From positions 3,348,001 through 3,412,000 of the forward strand of contig NZ_CP070499.1 in assembly GCF_016925615.1 (NCBI RefSeq): a DNA stretch of 64,000 nucleotides, read 5' to 3'. A program made the translations under genes and the position numbers. Under the pieces are notes generated by a model that saw only the letters and a program-made list of their open reading frames with translations, had not been told where the DNA came from and ran no database searches. How positions within the stretch are numbered: the first letter of the stretch is position 1; each line of letters opens with the position of its first letter. Shown here piece after piece: positions 1-10,093 of the stretch. The stretch is from Natronosporangium hydrolyticum. Lineage in GTDB: Bacteria; Actinomycetota; Actinomycetes; Mycobacteriales; Micromonosporaceae.

Positions 1-624
1 TTCGTCAACTCGGTGGTCGTGGTGTCGATCGCCGTGGCGCTGCTGTTGCTGCTCGGCTCGATGGCCGGCTTCGCGTTGAGCCACCTCCGGTTCCGCGGCT
101 CGCGGGTGCTGTTCCTGGGCTTCCTAGCCGCCTTGTTCGTCCCTTTCCAGGTCATCATGGTCCCGCTCGCCCGGACCATGGCCGACGTTGGCCTGCTGGA
201 CACCTACGCCGGGCTGATCCTCGCCTACGTGGCGCAGTTTCTTCCGTTCACGATCTACCTGATGACCAGCTACTTCAGCGGCATCCCGCGGGAGTTGGTG
301 GATGCGGCCCGGGTCGACGGCAACACCTTCTACGGTGTCTACCGCCGGATCATGCTGCCACTGGGCAAACCGGCGCTGCTCTCCGTGGGCATCCTCAACG
401 CCTTGTTCTGCTGGAACGACGTACTCATCGCGCTGTTGGTGATGCGGTCGGCCGACCAGCGCACCCTCATGATCGGAGTCACGACGCTGCGCGGGCAGTA
501 CTCCGACAACATCCCCACCTTCGCTGCCGGCGTACTGATCGCCGCGGTACCCGTGCTCGCCATCTACCTCTTCTTCCAGCGCCGGATCGTCGACGCGATC
601 ACCGCCGGTGCCACGAAAGGCTGA
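1..624 (+). CDS. Sugar ABC transporter permease, MalG type, 5' partial
   Basis: Inner-membrane permease of a carbohydrate ABC importer. The reading frame is open from base 1, so the N-terminus lies outside the window; 207 residues remain. Several hydrophobic membrane segments are visible. The cytoplasmic EAA loop that docks the ATPase is present (ELVDAARVDGNTFYGVYRRI, about residues 98-117 of this fragment). The C-terminus is the usual short basic tail after the last helix. One base separates its stop from the next gene, a sugar-acid dehydratase homologue, so the imported substrate is probably a sugar or sugar acid degraded by the three enzymes downstream. The exact substrate cannot be read from the sequence. 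Confidence 0.9.
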   Translation, partial: FVNSVVVVSIAVALLLLLGSMAGFALSHLRFRGSRVLFLGFLAALFVPFQVIMVPLARTMADVGLLDTYAGLILAYVAQFLPFTIYLMTSYFSGIPRELVDAARVDGNTFYGVYRRIMLPLGKPALLSVGILNALFCWNDVLIALLVMRSADQRTLMIGVTTLRGQYSDNIPTFAAGVLIAAVPVLAIYLFFQRRIVDAITAGATKG

Positions 625-625
625 C

Positions 626-1762
626 ATGCGGATCACCGGGTTTCGCGCCCTGACCACCCTGCAGGAATGGGACCGGCCGGTCGGCGACGCCAACGGCGTC
701 TTCGCCGACGGCGTCGTGCTGGTGCCGATCGTGCTGGTCGAGACCGACGTCGGGATCACCGGGGTCGGGCTGGGCCCGCACGTACTGCTGGAGGTCGTCT
801 TCGAAGCGATCGTGGGTGAGGACCCCCGTGGGGTCACCGCCCTGTACGACCGCATGCTCCGGCAGACCTTCAAAGCCGGCCACACCGGAGCAGTCTTCGG
901 TACCATCGGGGCGCTCGACACCGCCCTGTGGGACATCAAAGCGAAGGCCGCCGGAGAGCCGCTGTGGCGCCTGCTTGGCGGCCGGGACCGGCGGGTTCCC
1001 GCCTACGCGTCGGGTCTCGACATCGACCTGACCGACGACGAACTGGTCGCGGTCTACCAGACCTACGCCGAGCGGGGCCTACGGGCGGCCAAGCTGAAGG
1101 GCGGTCTCGATGTGGAACGGGACCGGCGCCGGCTGACGCTGGTGCGTGAGCTGCTGACGAAGGCCGGCGACGGAGCGCGGCCCGGGCTGATGCTCGACGC
1201 GAACGAGTCCTGGAGCCGCAAGCAGGCGGTCCGCCACGTGTGCGAGCTGGAACGGACACTAGACCTCAGCTGGGTGGAGGAGCCGGTCCGGCGCTGGGAC
1301 GCCGAAGGCCTGGCCACCGTCGGACGGGGCATCCGGGCCTCGGTCGCCAGCGGTGAGAACCTCACCGGGCTGGAGCAGTACCGTCCGCTGCTCGCCGCCG
1401 GAGCGATAGACATCGTCCAGACGGCGGCCGTCTGGGGGGTCACCCACTTCTTGCGAGTGGCCACCGTGGCCCACGCGCACGACCTGCCGGTCAGCGCGGT
1501 CGGCAACACTCCGGTCGGGCTGCTGCACGCGACGACCTCGGTGCCCAACCACCTCGTCAGCGAGCTACAGGACCTGCAGCCACCGATCGGCGTCACTACC
1601 GATGTCGAAGTCGAGGACGGCGCGTTCATCCTCGGCGACTCGGCCGGTCTGGGCATCGAGGTCGATGCAGCCGCGATCGCCGCCAGCAGCCACCATCGCT
1701 CACGCGACCAGCCCGCCGGGCCGCATGTCCGACCAGAGCGGGCCGGGCAACGGTTGGGTTGA
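626..1762 (+). CDS. Mandelate racemase / muconate lactonizing enzyme family protein (sugar-acid dehydratase-like)
   Basis: Enolase-superfamily enzyme of 378 residues that would abstract a proton alpha to a carboxylate, most likely dehydrating an aldonic or uronic acid. The N-terminal capping domain is followed by the TIM barrel. Visible catalytic features are the KxK pair (K156, K158) and three acidic metal ligands, D191 (LDAN), E218 (VEEP) and E244 (GEN), with the 26-27 residue spacing of the family. The ATG at 626 is one base after the permease stop, which argues for coupling; a GTG at 608 would overlap the permease and is less likely. The context with KduD and a zinc dehydrogenase supports sugar-acid catabolism. 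The substrate is unknown. Confidence 0.85.
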   Translation: MRITGFRALTTLQEWDRPVGDANGVFADGVVLVPIVLVETDVGITGVGLGPHVLLEVVFEAIVGEDPRGVTALYDRMLRQTFKAGHTGAVFGTIGALDTALWDIKAKAAGEPLWRLLGGRDRRVPAYASGLDIDLTDDELVAVYQTYAERGLRAAKLKGGLDVERDRRRLTLVRELLTKAGDGARPGLMLDANESWSRKQAVRHVCELERTLDLSWVEEPVRRWDAEGLATVGRGIRASVASGENLTGLEQYRPLLAAGAIDIVQTAAVWGVTHFLRVATVAHAHDLPVSAVGNTPVGLLHATTSVPNHLVSELQDLQPPIGVTTDVEVEDGAFILGDSAGLGIEVDAAAIAASSHHRSRDQPAGPHVRPERAGQRLG

Positions 1763-1789
1763 GCGACCATCGGGAAGGAGCACACACTG

Positions 1790-2860
1790 ATGCATGCGGC
1801 ACGCTACCTCGGTGACGCGGCGATCGCCGTGGCCGAGCTGGAGCCGGTACCGCCAGGACCGACGCAGGTGCAGATAGGCGTCGAGTTCACCGGCATCTGC
1901 GGTACCGACCTGCACATTAGACATGGGGCGATGGACGGCCGGGTACGCGTGCCGGCGGTGCTCGGCCACGAAATGTCGGGGCGGATCACCGCCCTCGGCC
2001 CGGGAGTGTCCGGCTGGCGAGTCGGCGACCCGGTGACCGTGATGCCGCTGCGGTGGTGCGGGTCCTGCCCCGCCTGCCTCGCCGGCCACCGGCATATCTG
2101 CCACCGGCTCGACTTCCTCGGCATCGACTCGCCGGGCGCGATGCAGCAACGATGGACGGTGCCGTCCGAGCTCCTGGTCCGGGTGCCGGATGGGGTGCCG
2201 CTGCGCGATGCCGCACTCGTGGAGCCGACCGCGGTCGCCGTACACGACGTGACCCGGGCGGGCCTGCTGGCCGGCGAGTCGGCGGTGGTGATCGGTGGCG
2301 GCCCGGTGGGCGTGCTGATCGCCTGCGTGGCCCGCTCGGTGGGTGCGGAGGTGGTGGTCGTCGAACCGGACCCGCACCGGCGACGGATCGCCCAGCAGCT
2401 GGGGCTCAGCGTGCTGGACCCCGGCGGGGCGCCGGGTGGGCAAGAAATCGAGGCCGAGATCCGGGAGCGCACCGGGGGCGCGGGGGCGGCGGTCGCGTTC
2501 GAGGTCTCCGGCAGCGCGCCCGGGTTGGCGACGGCGCTGTCAGTGCTGGCCGTGCGCGGGCGGCTGGTGGTGGTGGGCATCCACTCCGAACCGCGAACGG
2601 TCGACCTGCACCGGGTGTTCCTGCGCGAGCTGACCCTGCTCGGCGCGCGGGTCTACGAGCGGTCGGACTTCGAACGGGCGGTCCAGCTGATCGCCGACGG
2701 AACCATCCCGGCGAGCCGGCTGGTGACCCGAGTGGAGCCGCTCACCTGCGCGGCGGCGGCATTCGCCGCGCTGGAGTCTGGCGGTGACGTGATGAAGGTA
2801 CTGGTCGACTGCGCCGGCCAGGAACCAGGCGGGCCGGACGTCGGGCGCGGTGAGGAGTGA
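1790..2860 (+). CDS. Zinc-dependent medium-chain alcohol/polyol dehydrogenase
   Basis: NAD(P)-dependent dehydrogenase of the threonine/sorbitol dehydrogenase type, 356 residues. Catalytic zinc ligands are C37 (GICGTD) and H60-E61 (GHE). The structural-zinc lobe has four cysteines (WCGSCPACLAGHRHIC). A Rossmann motif GGGPVGV follows at about residue 165. AAGGAG at 1775-1780 lies nine bases before the ATG. It sits between the dehydratase homologue and the KduD-like reductase and overlaps the latter, so it probably oxidises or reduces a hydroxyl on the same sugar-acid intermediate. The family is certain; the substrate is not. Confidence 0.88.
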   Translation: MHAARYLGDAAIAVAELEPVPPGPTQVQIGVEFTGICGTDLHIRHGAMDGRVRVPAVLGHEMSGRITALGPGVSGWRVGDPVTVMPLRWCGSCPACLAGHRHICHRLDFLGIDSPGAMQQRWTVPSELLVRVPDGVPLRDAALVEPTAVAVHDVTRAGLLAGESAVVIGGGPVGVLIACVARSVGAEVVVVEPDPHRRRIAQQLGLSVLDPGGAPGGQEIEAEIRERTGGAGAAVAFEVSGSAPGLATALSVLAVRGRLVVVGIHSEPRTVDLHRVFLRELTLLGARVYERSDFERAVQLIADGTIPASRLVTRVEPLTCAAAAFAALESGGDVMKVLVDCAGQEPGGPDVGRGEE

Positions 2861-3630
2861 TGGTGACGGATCAGTTGTTCGACCTGTCGGGCAGGCTCGC
2901 GGTGGTAACCGGGGCTCGGCGGGGGATCGGTCTGGCGATGGCCCAGGCGCTGGCGCGGGCCGGCGCCGACATCATCGGCGTCTCAGCGCACCTGGCGGAG
3001 CACGGAAGCCAGGTGGAGCAAGCGGTGACCGACGCCGGCCGGAGATTCACCGGGTACCGGTGCGACTTCGCCGATCGGGCAGCGGTCACGGGGCTGGCCG
3101 AGCAGCTGTGCGGGCTAGAACGGCCAGTGGACATCCTGGTCAACAACGCCGGAACGATCGCCCGCGCGCCGGCGCTGGAGTACTCCGACGAGCTCTGGGA
3201 CGAGGTCCTGGCCGTGGACCTGTCCAGCCAGTTCGTGCTGACCCGACGGATCGGGCGGGAGATGGTGGCCCGCGGCTACGGGAAGGTGGTGCTGACCGCG
3301 TCGCTGCTGAGCTTCCAGGGTGGGATCAATGTGGCGGCCTACACCGCGGCGAAGTCCGGCTTGGCGGGGCTGACCAGGGCGCTGGCGAATGAGTGGGCGC
3401 CCCACGGCGTCAACGTCAACGCCATCGTCCCGGGCTACATCGCCACCGACAACACCCGGGCGCTCCAGGACGACCAGGCCCGCAACCAGGCGATTCTGGA
3501 CCGCATCCCGGCCGGGCGGTGGGGGCGACCGGACGATCTGGCCGCCGCCACCGTCTTCCTCGCCACCGCTGGCTCCAACTACGTCAACGGGATCCTGCTG
3601 CCGGTCGACGGCGGCTGGTTGGCCCGATGA
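2860..3630 (+). CDS. kduD: SDR oxidoreductase, 2-dehydro-3-deoxy-D-gluconate 5-dehydrogenase-like
   Basis: Short-chain dehydrogenase of 256 residues. It has the cofactor motif TGARRGIG, the NNAG motif and the catalytic Ser/Tyr/Lys set (TASLLS, then YTAAK). The C-terminal block PGYIATDNTRAL...RIPAGRWG is characteristic of KduD, which interconverts keto-deoxy-gluconates in pectin and uronate breakdown. The upstream stop and this start share bases (TGATG). GTG at 2857 or 2863 are alternatives, the latter being better spaced from GAGGAG at 2852-2857. It is the last gene of the operon and converges on the RNA methyltransferase seven bases later. The symbol rests on motif similarity only. Confidence 0.8.
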   Translation: MVTDQLFDLSGRLAVVTGARRGIGLAMAQALARAGADIIGVSAHLAEHGSQVEQAVTDAGRRFTGYRCDFADRAAVTGLAEQLCGLERPVDILVNNAGTIARAPALEYSDELWDEVLAVDLSSQFVLTRRIGREMVARGYGKVVLTASLLSFQGGINVAAYTAAKSGLAGLTRALANEWAPHGVNVNAIVPGYIATDNTRALQDDQARNQAILDRIPAGRWGRPDDLAAATVFLATAGSNYVNGILLPVDGGWLAR

Positions 3631-3637
3631 TCCCGGG

Positions 3638-4828
3638 TCAGGCCGGCAGCAGCAACGCCACGAGTTCGATGTGGTGAGTCATCGGGAAGCAGTCCAGCCC
3701 GCGCAGCGACGCCAGCCGCCAGCCATGCTCCCGGAAAGTACGCAGGTCGCGGGCGAGCGCCGCCGGGTCGCAGGCGACGTAGGCGACCGCCCGTGGCCGG
3801 GCAGCCATGATCGCTTTGGTGACGGCGGATCCCGCCCCGGCCCGCGGCGGGTCGAGGACCACCAGGTCGACCGGGGTCGGCAGCTGACGGCGCTGCAGCG
3901 CCCGCTCCACCCGATCCCGGCGGACCGTGACCTGGGGCAGGTCTGACAGGTTGTCACCGGCCGCCGCCACCGCCGCGGCGTGCGACTCCACCAGGGTCAC
4001 GGGAGCCACTCCGGACTCGGCCAGCGCGGCCGCGAACAGGCCGGCCCCACCGTAGAGGTCCCAGCCGGACTCGCCCGGCTGCGGAGCGAGCAGCTCCTGG
4101 ACCGTCGCGACGAGCGCGTCCGCGGCGGCGGGATGGCCCTGCCAGAAGACCTCCGGTGGCAATTCCCAGCGCCGGCCGGCCGCCGTCTCGGTGATCTGCT
4201 CCGGTCCGGAGACCAGGCTGGTGCCGGCCGGACTGATGCTCCGGACGGTGACCTCACCGGTCGCGCCGGCGGTCGCCGCCACCTCCCCCGCGTCTGGCCA
4301 CGGCTGGGCGGTCAGTTGGCGCAGTTGGATGTGTGGGTGGGAGATCCGGCAGCGGTCGACCGGCACGACTTCGTGCGAGCGGTGCGCCATCAGCCCGGCC
4401 TGCCCGTCGTTGTCGACGGCGAGCCGGAGCCGGGTACGCCAGCCGAGCAGCCCACCCGGCAGCGGGGCGATATCGAGGCCGATCGCGGCCACCTCGGACT
4501 CGGTGAGCCCGCCGAGCCGCTGTAGCTGCTCGGCCACCACCGCAGCTTTCCAGTCGAGCTGCGCGGCCTGGCTGGCGTGTTGCAGGTCGCAGCCGCCGCA
4601 GCCACCGGGGTGGGCGTACGGGCAGGGTGGGGTGACTCGCTCCGCGGAACCGATCAACACCTCGACCGCGTCGGCCCGCAGGTAGCCCCGCCGGACCTCG
4701 GTGATCTCAGCGACGACCTGCTCCCCGGGGAGCGCGTGCCGGACGAAGATCACCCGGCCGTCCACTCGGGATATGCAGTGGCCGCCGTGCGCGGGCGCGC
4801 CGACCGAGAGGGTGATCCGCTCCCCCAC
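3638..4828 (-). CDS. Class I SAM-dependent RNA methyltransferase, TrmA/RlmD family
   Basis: Probable 5-methyluridine RNA methyltransferase of about 396 residues. A TRAM-like RNA-binding domain starts the protein (GERITLSVGAPAHGGHC). Next come a cysteine cluster suitable for an Fe-S centre (PCPYAHPGGCGGCDLQH), the SAM-binding motif DLYGGAGLFA, a DPPRAG loop and the catalytic cysteine in VACDPA. I chose the GTG at 4828, which has GGGGA ten bases upstream and matches the family N-terminus. In-frame ATGs at 4879 and 4924 lie inside the arms of an intergenic palindrome and have no ribosome-binding site. Whether the target is tRNA or 23S rRNA cannot be decided. Confidence 0.85.
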   Translation of the reverse strand: MGERITLSVGAPAHGGHCISRVDGRVIFVRHALPGEQVVAEITEVRRGYLRADAVEVLIGSAERVTPPCPYAHPGGCGGCDLQHASQAAQLDWKAAVVAEQLQRLGGLTESEVAAIGLDIAPLPGGLLGWRTRLRLAVDNDGQAGLMAHRSHEVVPVDRCRISHPHIQLRQLTAQPWPDAGEVAATAGATGEVTVRSISPAGTSLVSGPEQITETAAGRRWELPPEVFWQGHPAAADALVATVQELLAPQPGESGWDLYGGAGLFAAALAESGVAPVTLVESHAAAVAAAGDNLSDLPQVTVRRDRVERALQRRQLPTPVDLVVLDPPRAGAGSAVTKAIMAARPRAVAYVACDPAALARDLRTFREHGWRLASLRGLDCFPMTHHIELVALLLPA

Positions 4829-4867
4829 TACTGGCTGGTCCCCAAGCGCTGGCTGCGCCCCCACCGC

Positions 4868-4934
4868 CGGGTCGATCATGAACTTAGAAGCAGACTCGCC
4901 CGGCGTGTCGTCCCCTATGCTCATGATCGACCCG
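4868..4934. repeat. Intergenic palindromic element, copy 1
   Basis: Inverted repeat between tpiA and the methyltransferase gene. The arms are 4868-4887 and 4915-4934, pairing at 18 of 20 positions with a 27-base loop. The outer 14 bases of each arm pair perfectly. Its core GATCATGAACTTAG closely matches the left arm of the element at 33790-33844, and the distance between the two GATCATG/CATGATC cores is identical in both. It may also act as a transcription terminator or processing site, but there is no T tract. Confidence 0.7.
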
Positions 4935-4941
4935 ATCGGGC

Positions 4942-5730
4942 TTACTTCTGGTGCTGCTGGTAGCGGCAGATCGCGACGAAGTCGTCCGCGACCAGGCTCG
5001 CCCCGCCCACCAGCGCACCGTCGATATCCGGCTCGGCCATGATCTCGGCGGTGTTGTTGGGCTTGACCGAGCCGCCGTAGAGGATCCGGGCGGCGTCGGC
5101 GACCGAGTCGCCGAACGACTCCCGCAACCGGGCCCGGAGGGCACCGATCACCTCCTGCGCATCGGCCGGGGTGGCGGTCTTGCCGGTGCCGATCGCCCAC
5201 ACCGGCTCGTAGGCGACCACCACCTTCCCGACCTCGTCGGCCGACCGGCCCGCGAGCGCGCCATCGAGCTGGGCCACGGTGTGGGCCACGTGCTCGCCGG
5301 CCTCCCGGACCTCCAGCCCCTCCCCGACACACAGGATCGGGGTGAGCTCGTTGTCGAGCGCCGCCTTCACCTTCGCCGCCACCACGGTGTCGTCCTCGGC
5401 GTGGTACGCCCGCCGCTCCGAGTGGCCGACCACCACGTACTGGCAGCCGAGCTTGGCGAGCATGCTGCCGGCGATGTCGCCGGTGTACGCGCCGGGCTTG
5501 TGCGGGGAGAGGTCCTGGGCACCGTAGCCGAGCTTCAGCTTGTCACCGTCGATCAACGTCTGGACACTGCGCAGGCTGGTGAAGGCCGGCAACACCACCA
5601 CTTCGACCGCTTCGAGCTCCTGCTCGGAGAGGCTGAACGCCAACTTCTGCACCAGCGCGATCGCGTCGAGGTGGTTGACGTTCATCTTCCAGTTGCCGGC
5701 CATCAACGGCCGGCGGGTCGGCTTGGCCAT
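4942..5730 (-). CDS. tpiA: Triose-phosphate isomerase
   Basis: Glycolytic isomerase of 262 residues, interconverting glyceraldehyde-3-phosphate and dihydroxyacetone phosphate in the cytosol. Family signatures are the substrate lysine in MAGNWKMN, the catalytic histidine in VVGHSERR, the catalytic glutamate in [12 protein letters not shown] and the phosphate loop [10 protein letters not shown]. Two adjacent ATGs (5733, 5730) follow GGAGG. The second has the better spacing (four bases), while the first overlaps the pgk stop. Last gene of the gap-pgk-tpiA operon. Confidence 0.97.
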   Translation of the reverse strand: MAKPTRRPLMAGNWKMNVNHLDAIALVQKLAFSLSEQELEAVEVVVLPAFTSLRSVQTLIDGDKLKLGYGAQDLSPHKPGAYTGDIAGSMLAKLGCQYVVVGHSERRAYHAEDDTVVAAKVKAALDNELTPILCVGEGLEVREAGEHVAHTVAQLDGALAGRSADEVGKVVVAYEPVWAIGTGKTATPADAQEVIGALRARLRESFGDSVADAARILYGGSVKPNNTAEIMAEPDIDGALVGGASLVADDFVAICRYQQHQK

Positions 5731-6917
5731 CATGCCTCCAGGGCGGCGAGACCGGGGAGGGGCTTGCCCTCCAGATACTCCAGGGACGCGCCGCCCCCGG
5801 TGGAGATGTGACTGAACCCGGACTCGGGCAGGCCGAGCACTCGGACCGCCGCGGCCGAATCGCCGCCGCCGACCACGGTGAGCCCGTCCACGCCCGCGAT
5901 CGCCTCGGCCACCCCGCGGGTGCCGGCGGCGAACGGGGCCAGCTCGAACACGCCCATCGGGCCGTTCCAGAAGACCGTCTTCGCCTGACCGATCGCCTGC
6001 GCGAACCGGGCCACCGTCTCCGGACCGATGTCCAAGCCAAGCCGGTCGCCCGGGATCTGCGACACCGGAACCGTCGCATGGTCGGCGTCGGCCGCGAACG
6101 CGGTAGCGGCGACCACGTCCACCGGCAGCAGCAGCCGGTCGCCACCGCGGGCGATCAGCTCCCGGCAGGTGTCGATCATCTCCCGCTCCAACAGCGACGA
6201 ACCGACTTCGTGCCCCTGGGCGGCGAGGAACGTGAAGCACATGCCGCCGCCGACCAGCAGCCGGTCCACCTTGGGCAGCAGCGCCTCGATCACCGCCAGC
6301 TTGTCGGAGACCTTCGCGCCACCGAGCACCACCACGTACGGCTGCGCCGGCGACTCGGTGAGCTGCCGCAGCACCGTCAGCTCGTCGCGGACCAGCCACC
6401 CGGCGTACGCGGGCAGTTGGGCGGCGACATCGACGACGCTGGCGTGGGCCCGGTGCACGGCGCCGAACGCGTCGTTGACGTAGACATCACCGAGGCCGGC
6501 GAGCGCGGCGGCGAACTCGCCCCGCTCGGCCGGGTCCTTGCTCGTCTCGCCGGGCTGGAACCGGAGATTCTCCAGCAGCGCCACCTGGCCGCCGGTGAGC
6601 CCGGCGACGGTGGTCTGGGCCGCCTCCCCCACCGTGTCGGTGGCGAACGCGACCGGCGACTCGAGCAGCTCCCCCAGCCGGCGGGCCACCGGCGCCAGGG
6701 TGTACTTCGGGTCCGGGGCGCCCTTCGGTCGGCCGAGATGCGAGCAGACCACCACGGACGCACCGGCGTCGCGCAACGCAGTCAGGGTCGGCAGCACCGC
6801 CCGGATCCGGCCGTCGTCGGTGATCCGATCGCCGTCCAGGGGGACGTTCAGGTCGGCGCGCAGCAGCACCCGCCGACCCGACACCCCCTCGGCGAGCAGG
6901 TCGTCGAGGGTCCTCAT
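5730..6917 (-). CDS. pgk: Phosphoglycerate kinase
   Basis: Glycolytic enzyme of 395 residues transferring phosphate from 1,3-bisphosphoglycerate to ADP. It has the N-terminal signature [13 protein letters not shown], the substrate-binding histidine/arginine segment CSHLGRPKG, the hinge and nucleotide domain [12 protein letters not shown], and the C-terminal GGGDSAAA loop. Its ATG lies two bases after the gap stop and its own stop overlaps the tpiA start, so the three genes are translationally coupled. The length is normal for the family. Confidence 0.97.
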   Translation of the reverse strand: MRTLDDLLAEGVSGRRVLLRADLNVPLDGDRITDDGRIRAVLPTLTALRDAGASVVVCSHLGRPKGAPDPKYTLAPVARRLGELLESPVAFATDTVGEAAQTTVAGLTGGQVALLENLRFQPGETSKDPAERGEFAAALAGLGDVYVNDAFGAVHRAHASVVDVAAQLPAYAGWLVRDELTVLRQLTESPAQPYVVVLGGAKVSDKLAVIEALLPKVDRLLVGGGMCFTFLAAQGHEVGSSLLEREMIDTCRELIARGGDRLLLPVDVVAATAFAADADHATVPVSQIPGDRLGLDIGPETVARFAQAIGQAKTVFWNGPMGVFELAPFAAGTRGVAEAIAGVDGLTVVGGGDSAAAVRVLGLPESGFSHISTGGGASLEYLEGKPLPGLAALEA

Positions 6918-6919
6918 GG

Positions 6920-8017
<1,098 letters not shown>

Positions 8018-8076
8018 TCATCGTCGAGGACTCACACCTTCGGCCCCGTCGCCGCCACTGGCGACCCTATCCAATC

Positions 8077-9057
8077 TCAGGCGTGGAGCATCTCCGGGGT
8101 GACCGATGCGTCCGTGTCGGGAATTCCGAGTTCGGCGGCCCGTTTGTCCGCCAATGCCAACAGTCGACGGATCCGCCCGGCGATCGCGTCCTTGGTCAAC
8201 GGCGGGTCGGCCAGCGCCCCCAGTTCCTCGAGTGAGGCCTGCCGGTTGGCCAGCCGTAGCCGGCCGGCGCTGGTGAGGTGATCCGGGGCGTCCTCGCCGA
8301 GGATCTCCAGCGCGCGGGTGACCCGGGCGGCGGCGGCGACCGCGGCTCGGGCGGACCGGCGCAGGTTCGCGTCGTCGAAGTTCGCCAGCCGGTTCGCGGT
8401 CGCCCGCACCTCCCGGCGTACCCGCCGCTCCTCCCAGGTGAGCACGCTGCCGTGGGCCCCGAGTCGGGTCAGCAGCGCGGCGATCGCGTCGCCGTCCTTG
8501 ACCACGACTCGTTCGGCGGCGCGGACCTCCCGCGCCTTGGCGGTCAGCCCGATCCGCCGCGCCGCGCCGACCAGCGCCAGCGCCGACTCCGGACCGGGAC
8601 AGGTGATCTCCATCGCACAGGAGCGGCCCGGCTCAGTCAGCGATCCGTGGGCCACGAAAGCGCCCCGCCAGGCCGCCACCGCGCAGCAGACCCCGCCGGC
8701 GACCACGTGCGGCGGCAGCCCCCGCACCGGCCGGCCGCGGACATCCAGCAGGCCGGTCTGGCGGGCCAGCGACTCCCCGTCCTTGACCACCCGGACGATG
8801 TAGTGGCTGGCCTTGCGCAGGCCGCCGGAGGCGAGCACGTGGATCTCGCTGGAATAGCCGTACACCTCGGCGATCTCCCGGCGTAACCGGCGCGCCACCG
8901 CCCCGGTGTCCAGCTCCGCCTCGACCACCACCTTGCCTGCCACGATGTGCAGCCCCCCGGCGAAGCGCAGCATCGCGCTCATCTCCGCCCGCCGGCAGCA
9001 GGGCTTGGCCACGTCAACGCGGCTCAGCTCGTCCTTGACCGCTGCGGTCATCGCCAT
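8077..9057 (-). CDS. whiA: Sporulation/cell-division regulator WhiA
   Basis: DNA-binding regulator of 326 residues. In streptomycetes WhiA works with WhiB to switch aerial hyphae to sporulation. The N-terminal region (VKDELSRV, then [18 protein letters not shown]) and the LAGLIDADG-like fold are followed by the C-terminal helix-turn-helix ([20 protein letters not shown] and the following residues). The ATG at 9057 is preceded by GAGGTGAG at suitable distance; an in-frame ATG at 9051 is the alternative. It lies directly downstream of yvcK, the usual arrangement in Gram-positive bacteria. Confidence 0.96.
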   Translation of the reverse strand: MAMTAAVKDELSRVDVAKPCCRRAEMSAMLRFAGGLHIVAGKVVVEAELDTGAVARRLRREIAEVYGYSSEIHVLASGGLRKASHYIVRVVKDGESLARQTGLLDVRGRPVRGLPPHVVAGGVCCAVAAWRGAFVAHGSLTEPGRSCAMEITCPGPESALALVGAARRIGLTAKAREVRAAERVVVKDGDAIAALLTRLGAHGSVLTWEERRVRREVRATANRLANFDDANLRRSARAAVAAAARVTRALEILGEDAPDHLTSAGRLRLANRQASLEELGALADPPLTKDAIAGRIRRLLALADKRAAELGIPDTDASVTPEMLHA

Positions 9058-9090
9058 CGTCTCACCTCGCGCGCGGTTGGTTGTATCTGC

Positions 9091-10056
9091 TTAACGAACG
9101 GCGGCCAGCACCGGCAACAGCGCATCGGCCAACCCGACCGGGTCGTGACGATGCGGCTGGTCGGCGGCGGCGACGGGGGCCAGCAACAGCTTCGCGCCGA
9201 CGCTGCGCGCCGCCTGCCGCAGCGGCTCCGGGTCGTCGACTGAGCTACTGTCGCCCAGCACCACATCCACGGTCAGCCCGCCGCCGTACGCGGATAGCGC
9301 GGTGAGGTGTTCCGGCACGGTCAGGCCGGCGGTCTCCTGCTCCACCGACAGGTTGAGCAAGACCAGTCGTTGCGCGGCGCTGGCGCGGATCGCAGCCGCC
9401 AACTCCGGCACCAACAGATGCGGGATGACGCTCGTATACCAGCTGCCGGGACCGAAGACGAGCCAGTCGGCCTCCCGGACCGCCGCCACCGCCTCCCGGC
9501 AGGCCGCCGGCTCCGCCGGCAACAGCCGCAGCCCCTCCACCCGACCAGTGTTGATCGCAACCTCGTGCTGCCCCCGGACGGTGACCAGCTCGTCGGGGCG
9601 CGTTGGGTCACCCCCTCGGGCCTGCGCCTCGATCGCCACCGGCTCCCGCGACATCGGCAGCACCCGGCCGGCCGCGTGGACCATGGCGGCGGCGTGGTCG
9701 AGCGCGGCGACGGGATCACCGAGCAGCTCCATCAGGCCGCACAGCACCAGATTACCGACCGGGTGGCCGGCGAGATTGTCGTCGTCACCGGCGACCGGGC
9801 TGCGCGCGAACCGGTACTGGAACAGCTGCGCCGTGACCGCGCTCGGCGCCGCGTCATCGGCCAGCGCCGCCAACGCCTGCCGCAGGTCGCCAGGCGGGAC
9901 GATGCCCCGCTGCGCCCGGATCCGACCGCTGGAGCCCCCGTCGTCACCGACCGTCACCACCGCGGTCAACTGCAGCCCCAGCGCGGGTCGGCAGCGTCGC
10001 AGCGCCCGCAGCGACGCTCCGAGTCCGTGCCCGCCCCCGAACGCAACCAGCTTCAT
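9091..10056 (-). CDS. yvcK: Gluconeogenesis factor YvcK/CofD-like protein
   Basis: Protein of 321 residues in the CofD/YvcK superfamily, which binds UDP-sugars and supports morphology and gluconeogenic growth in other bacteria. It has the N-terminal glycine motif VAFGGGHGLGASLRAL, the VTVGDDGGSSGRIR loop, PPGDLRQALAALAD, and GPGSWYTSVIPHLLV. The ATG at 10056 has GGAG five bases upstream. A longer upstream extension exists but lacks a ribosome-binding site. It lies 33 bases before whiA and 37 bases after rapZ. Confidence 0.95.
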   Translation of the reverse strand: MKLVAFGGGHGLGASLRALRRCRPALGLQLTAVVTVGDDGGSSGRIRAQRGIVPPGDLRQALAALADDAAPSAVTAQLFQYRFARSPVAGDDDNLAGHPVGNLVLCGLMELLGDPVAALDHAAAMVHAAGRVLPMSREPVAIEAQARGGDPTRPDELVTVRGQHEVAINTGRVEGLRLLPAEPAACREAVAAVREADWLVFGPGSWYTSVIPHLLVPELAAAIRASAAQRLVLLNLSVEQETAGLTVPEHLTALSAYGGGLTVDVVLGDSSSVDDPEPLRQAARSVGAKLLLAPVAAADQPHRHDPVGLADALLPVLAAVR

Positions 10057-10093
10057 CCGGCTCCACTCACCTCGACCAGACCCCCACCCAAGG

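Noticed and set aside
124-939. Minus-strand 271-residue ORF at the left edge
   Set aside because: Antisense to the MalG-type permease and the enolase-superfamily gene, both of which have clear family motifs.
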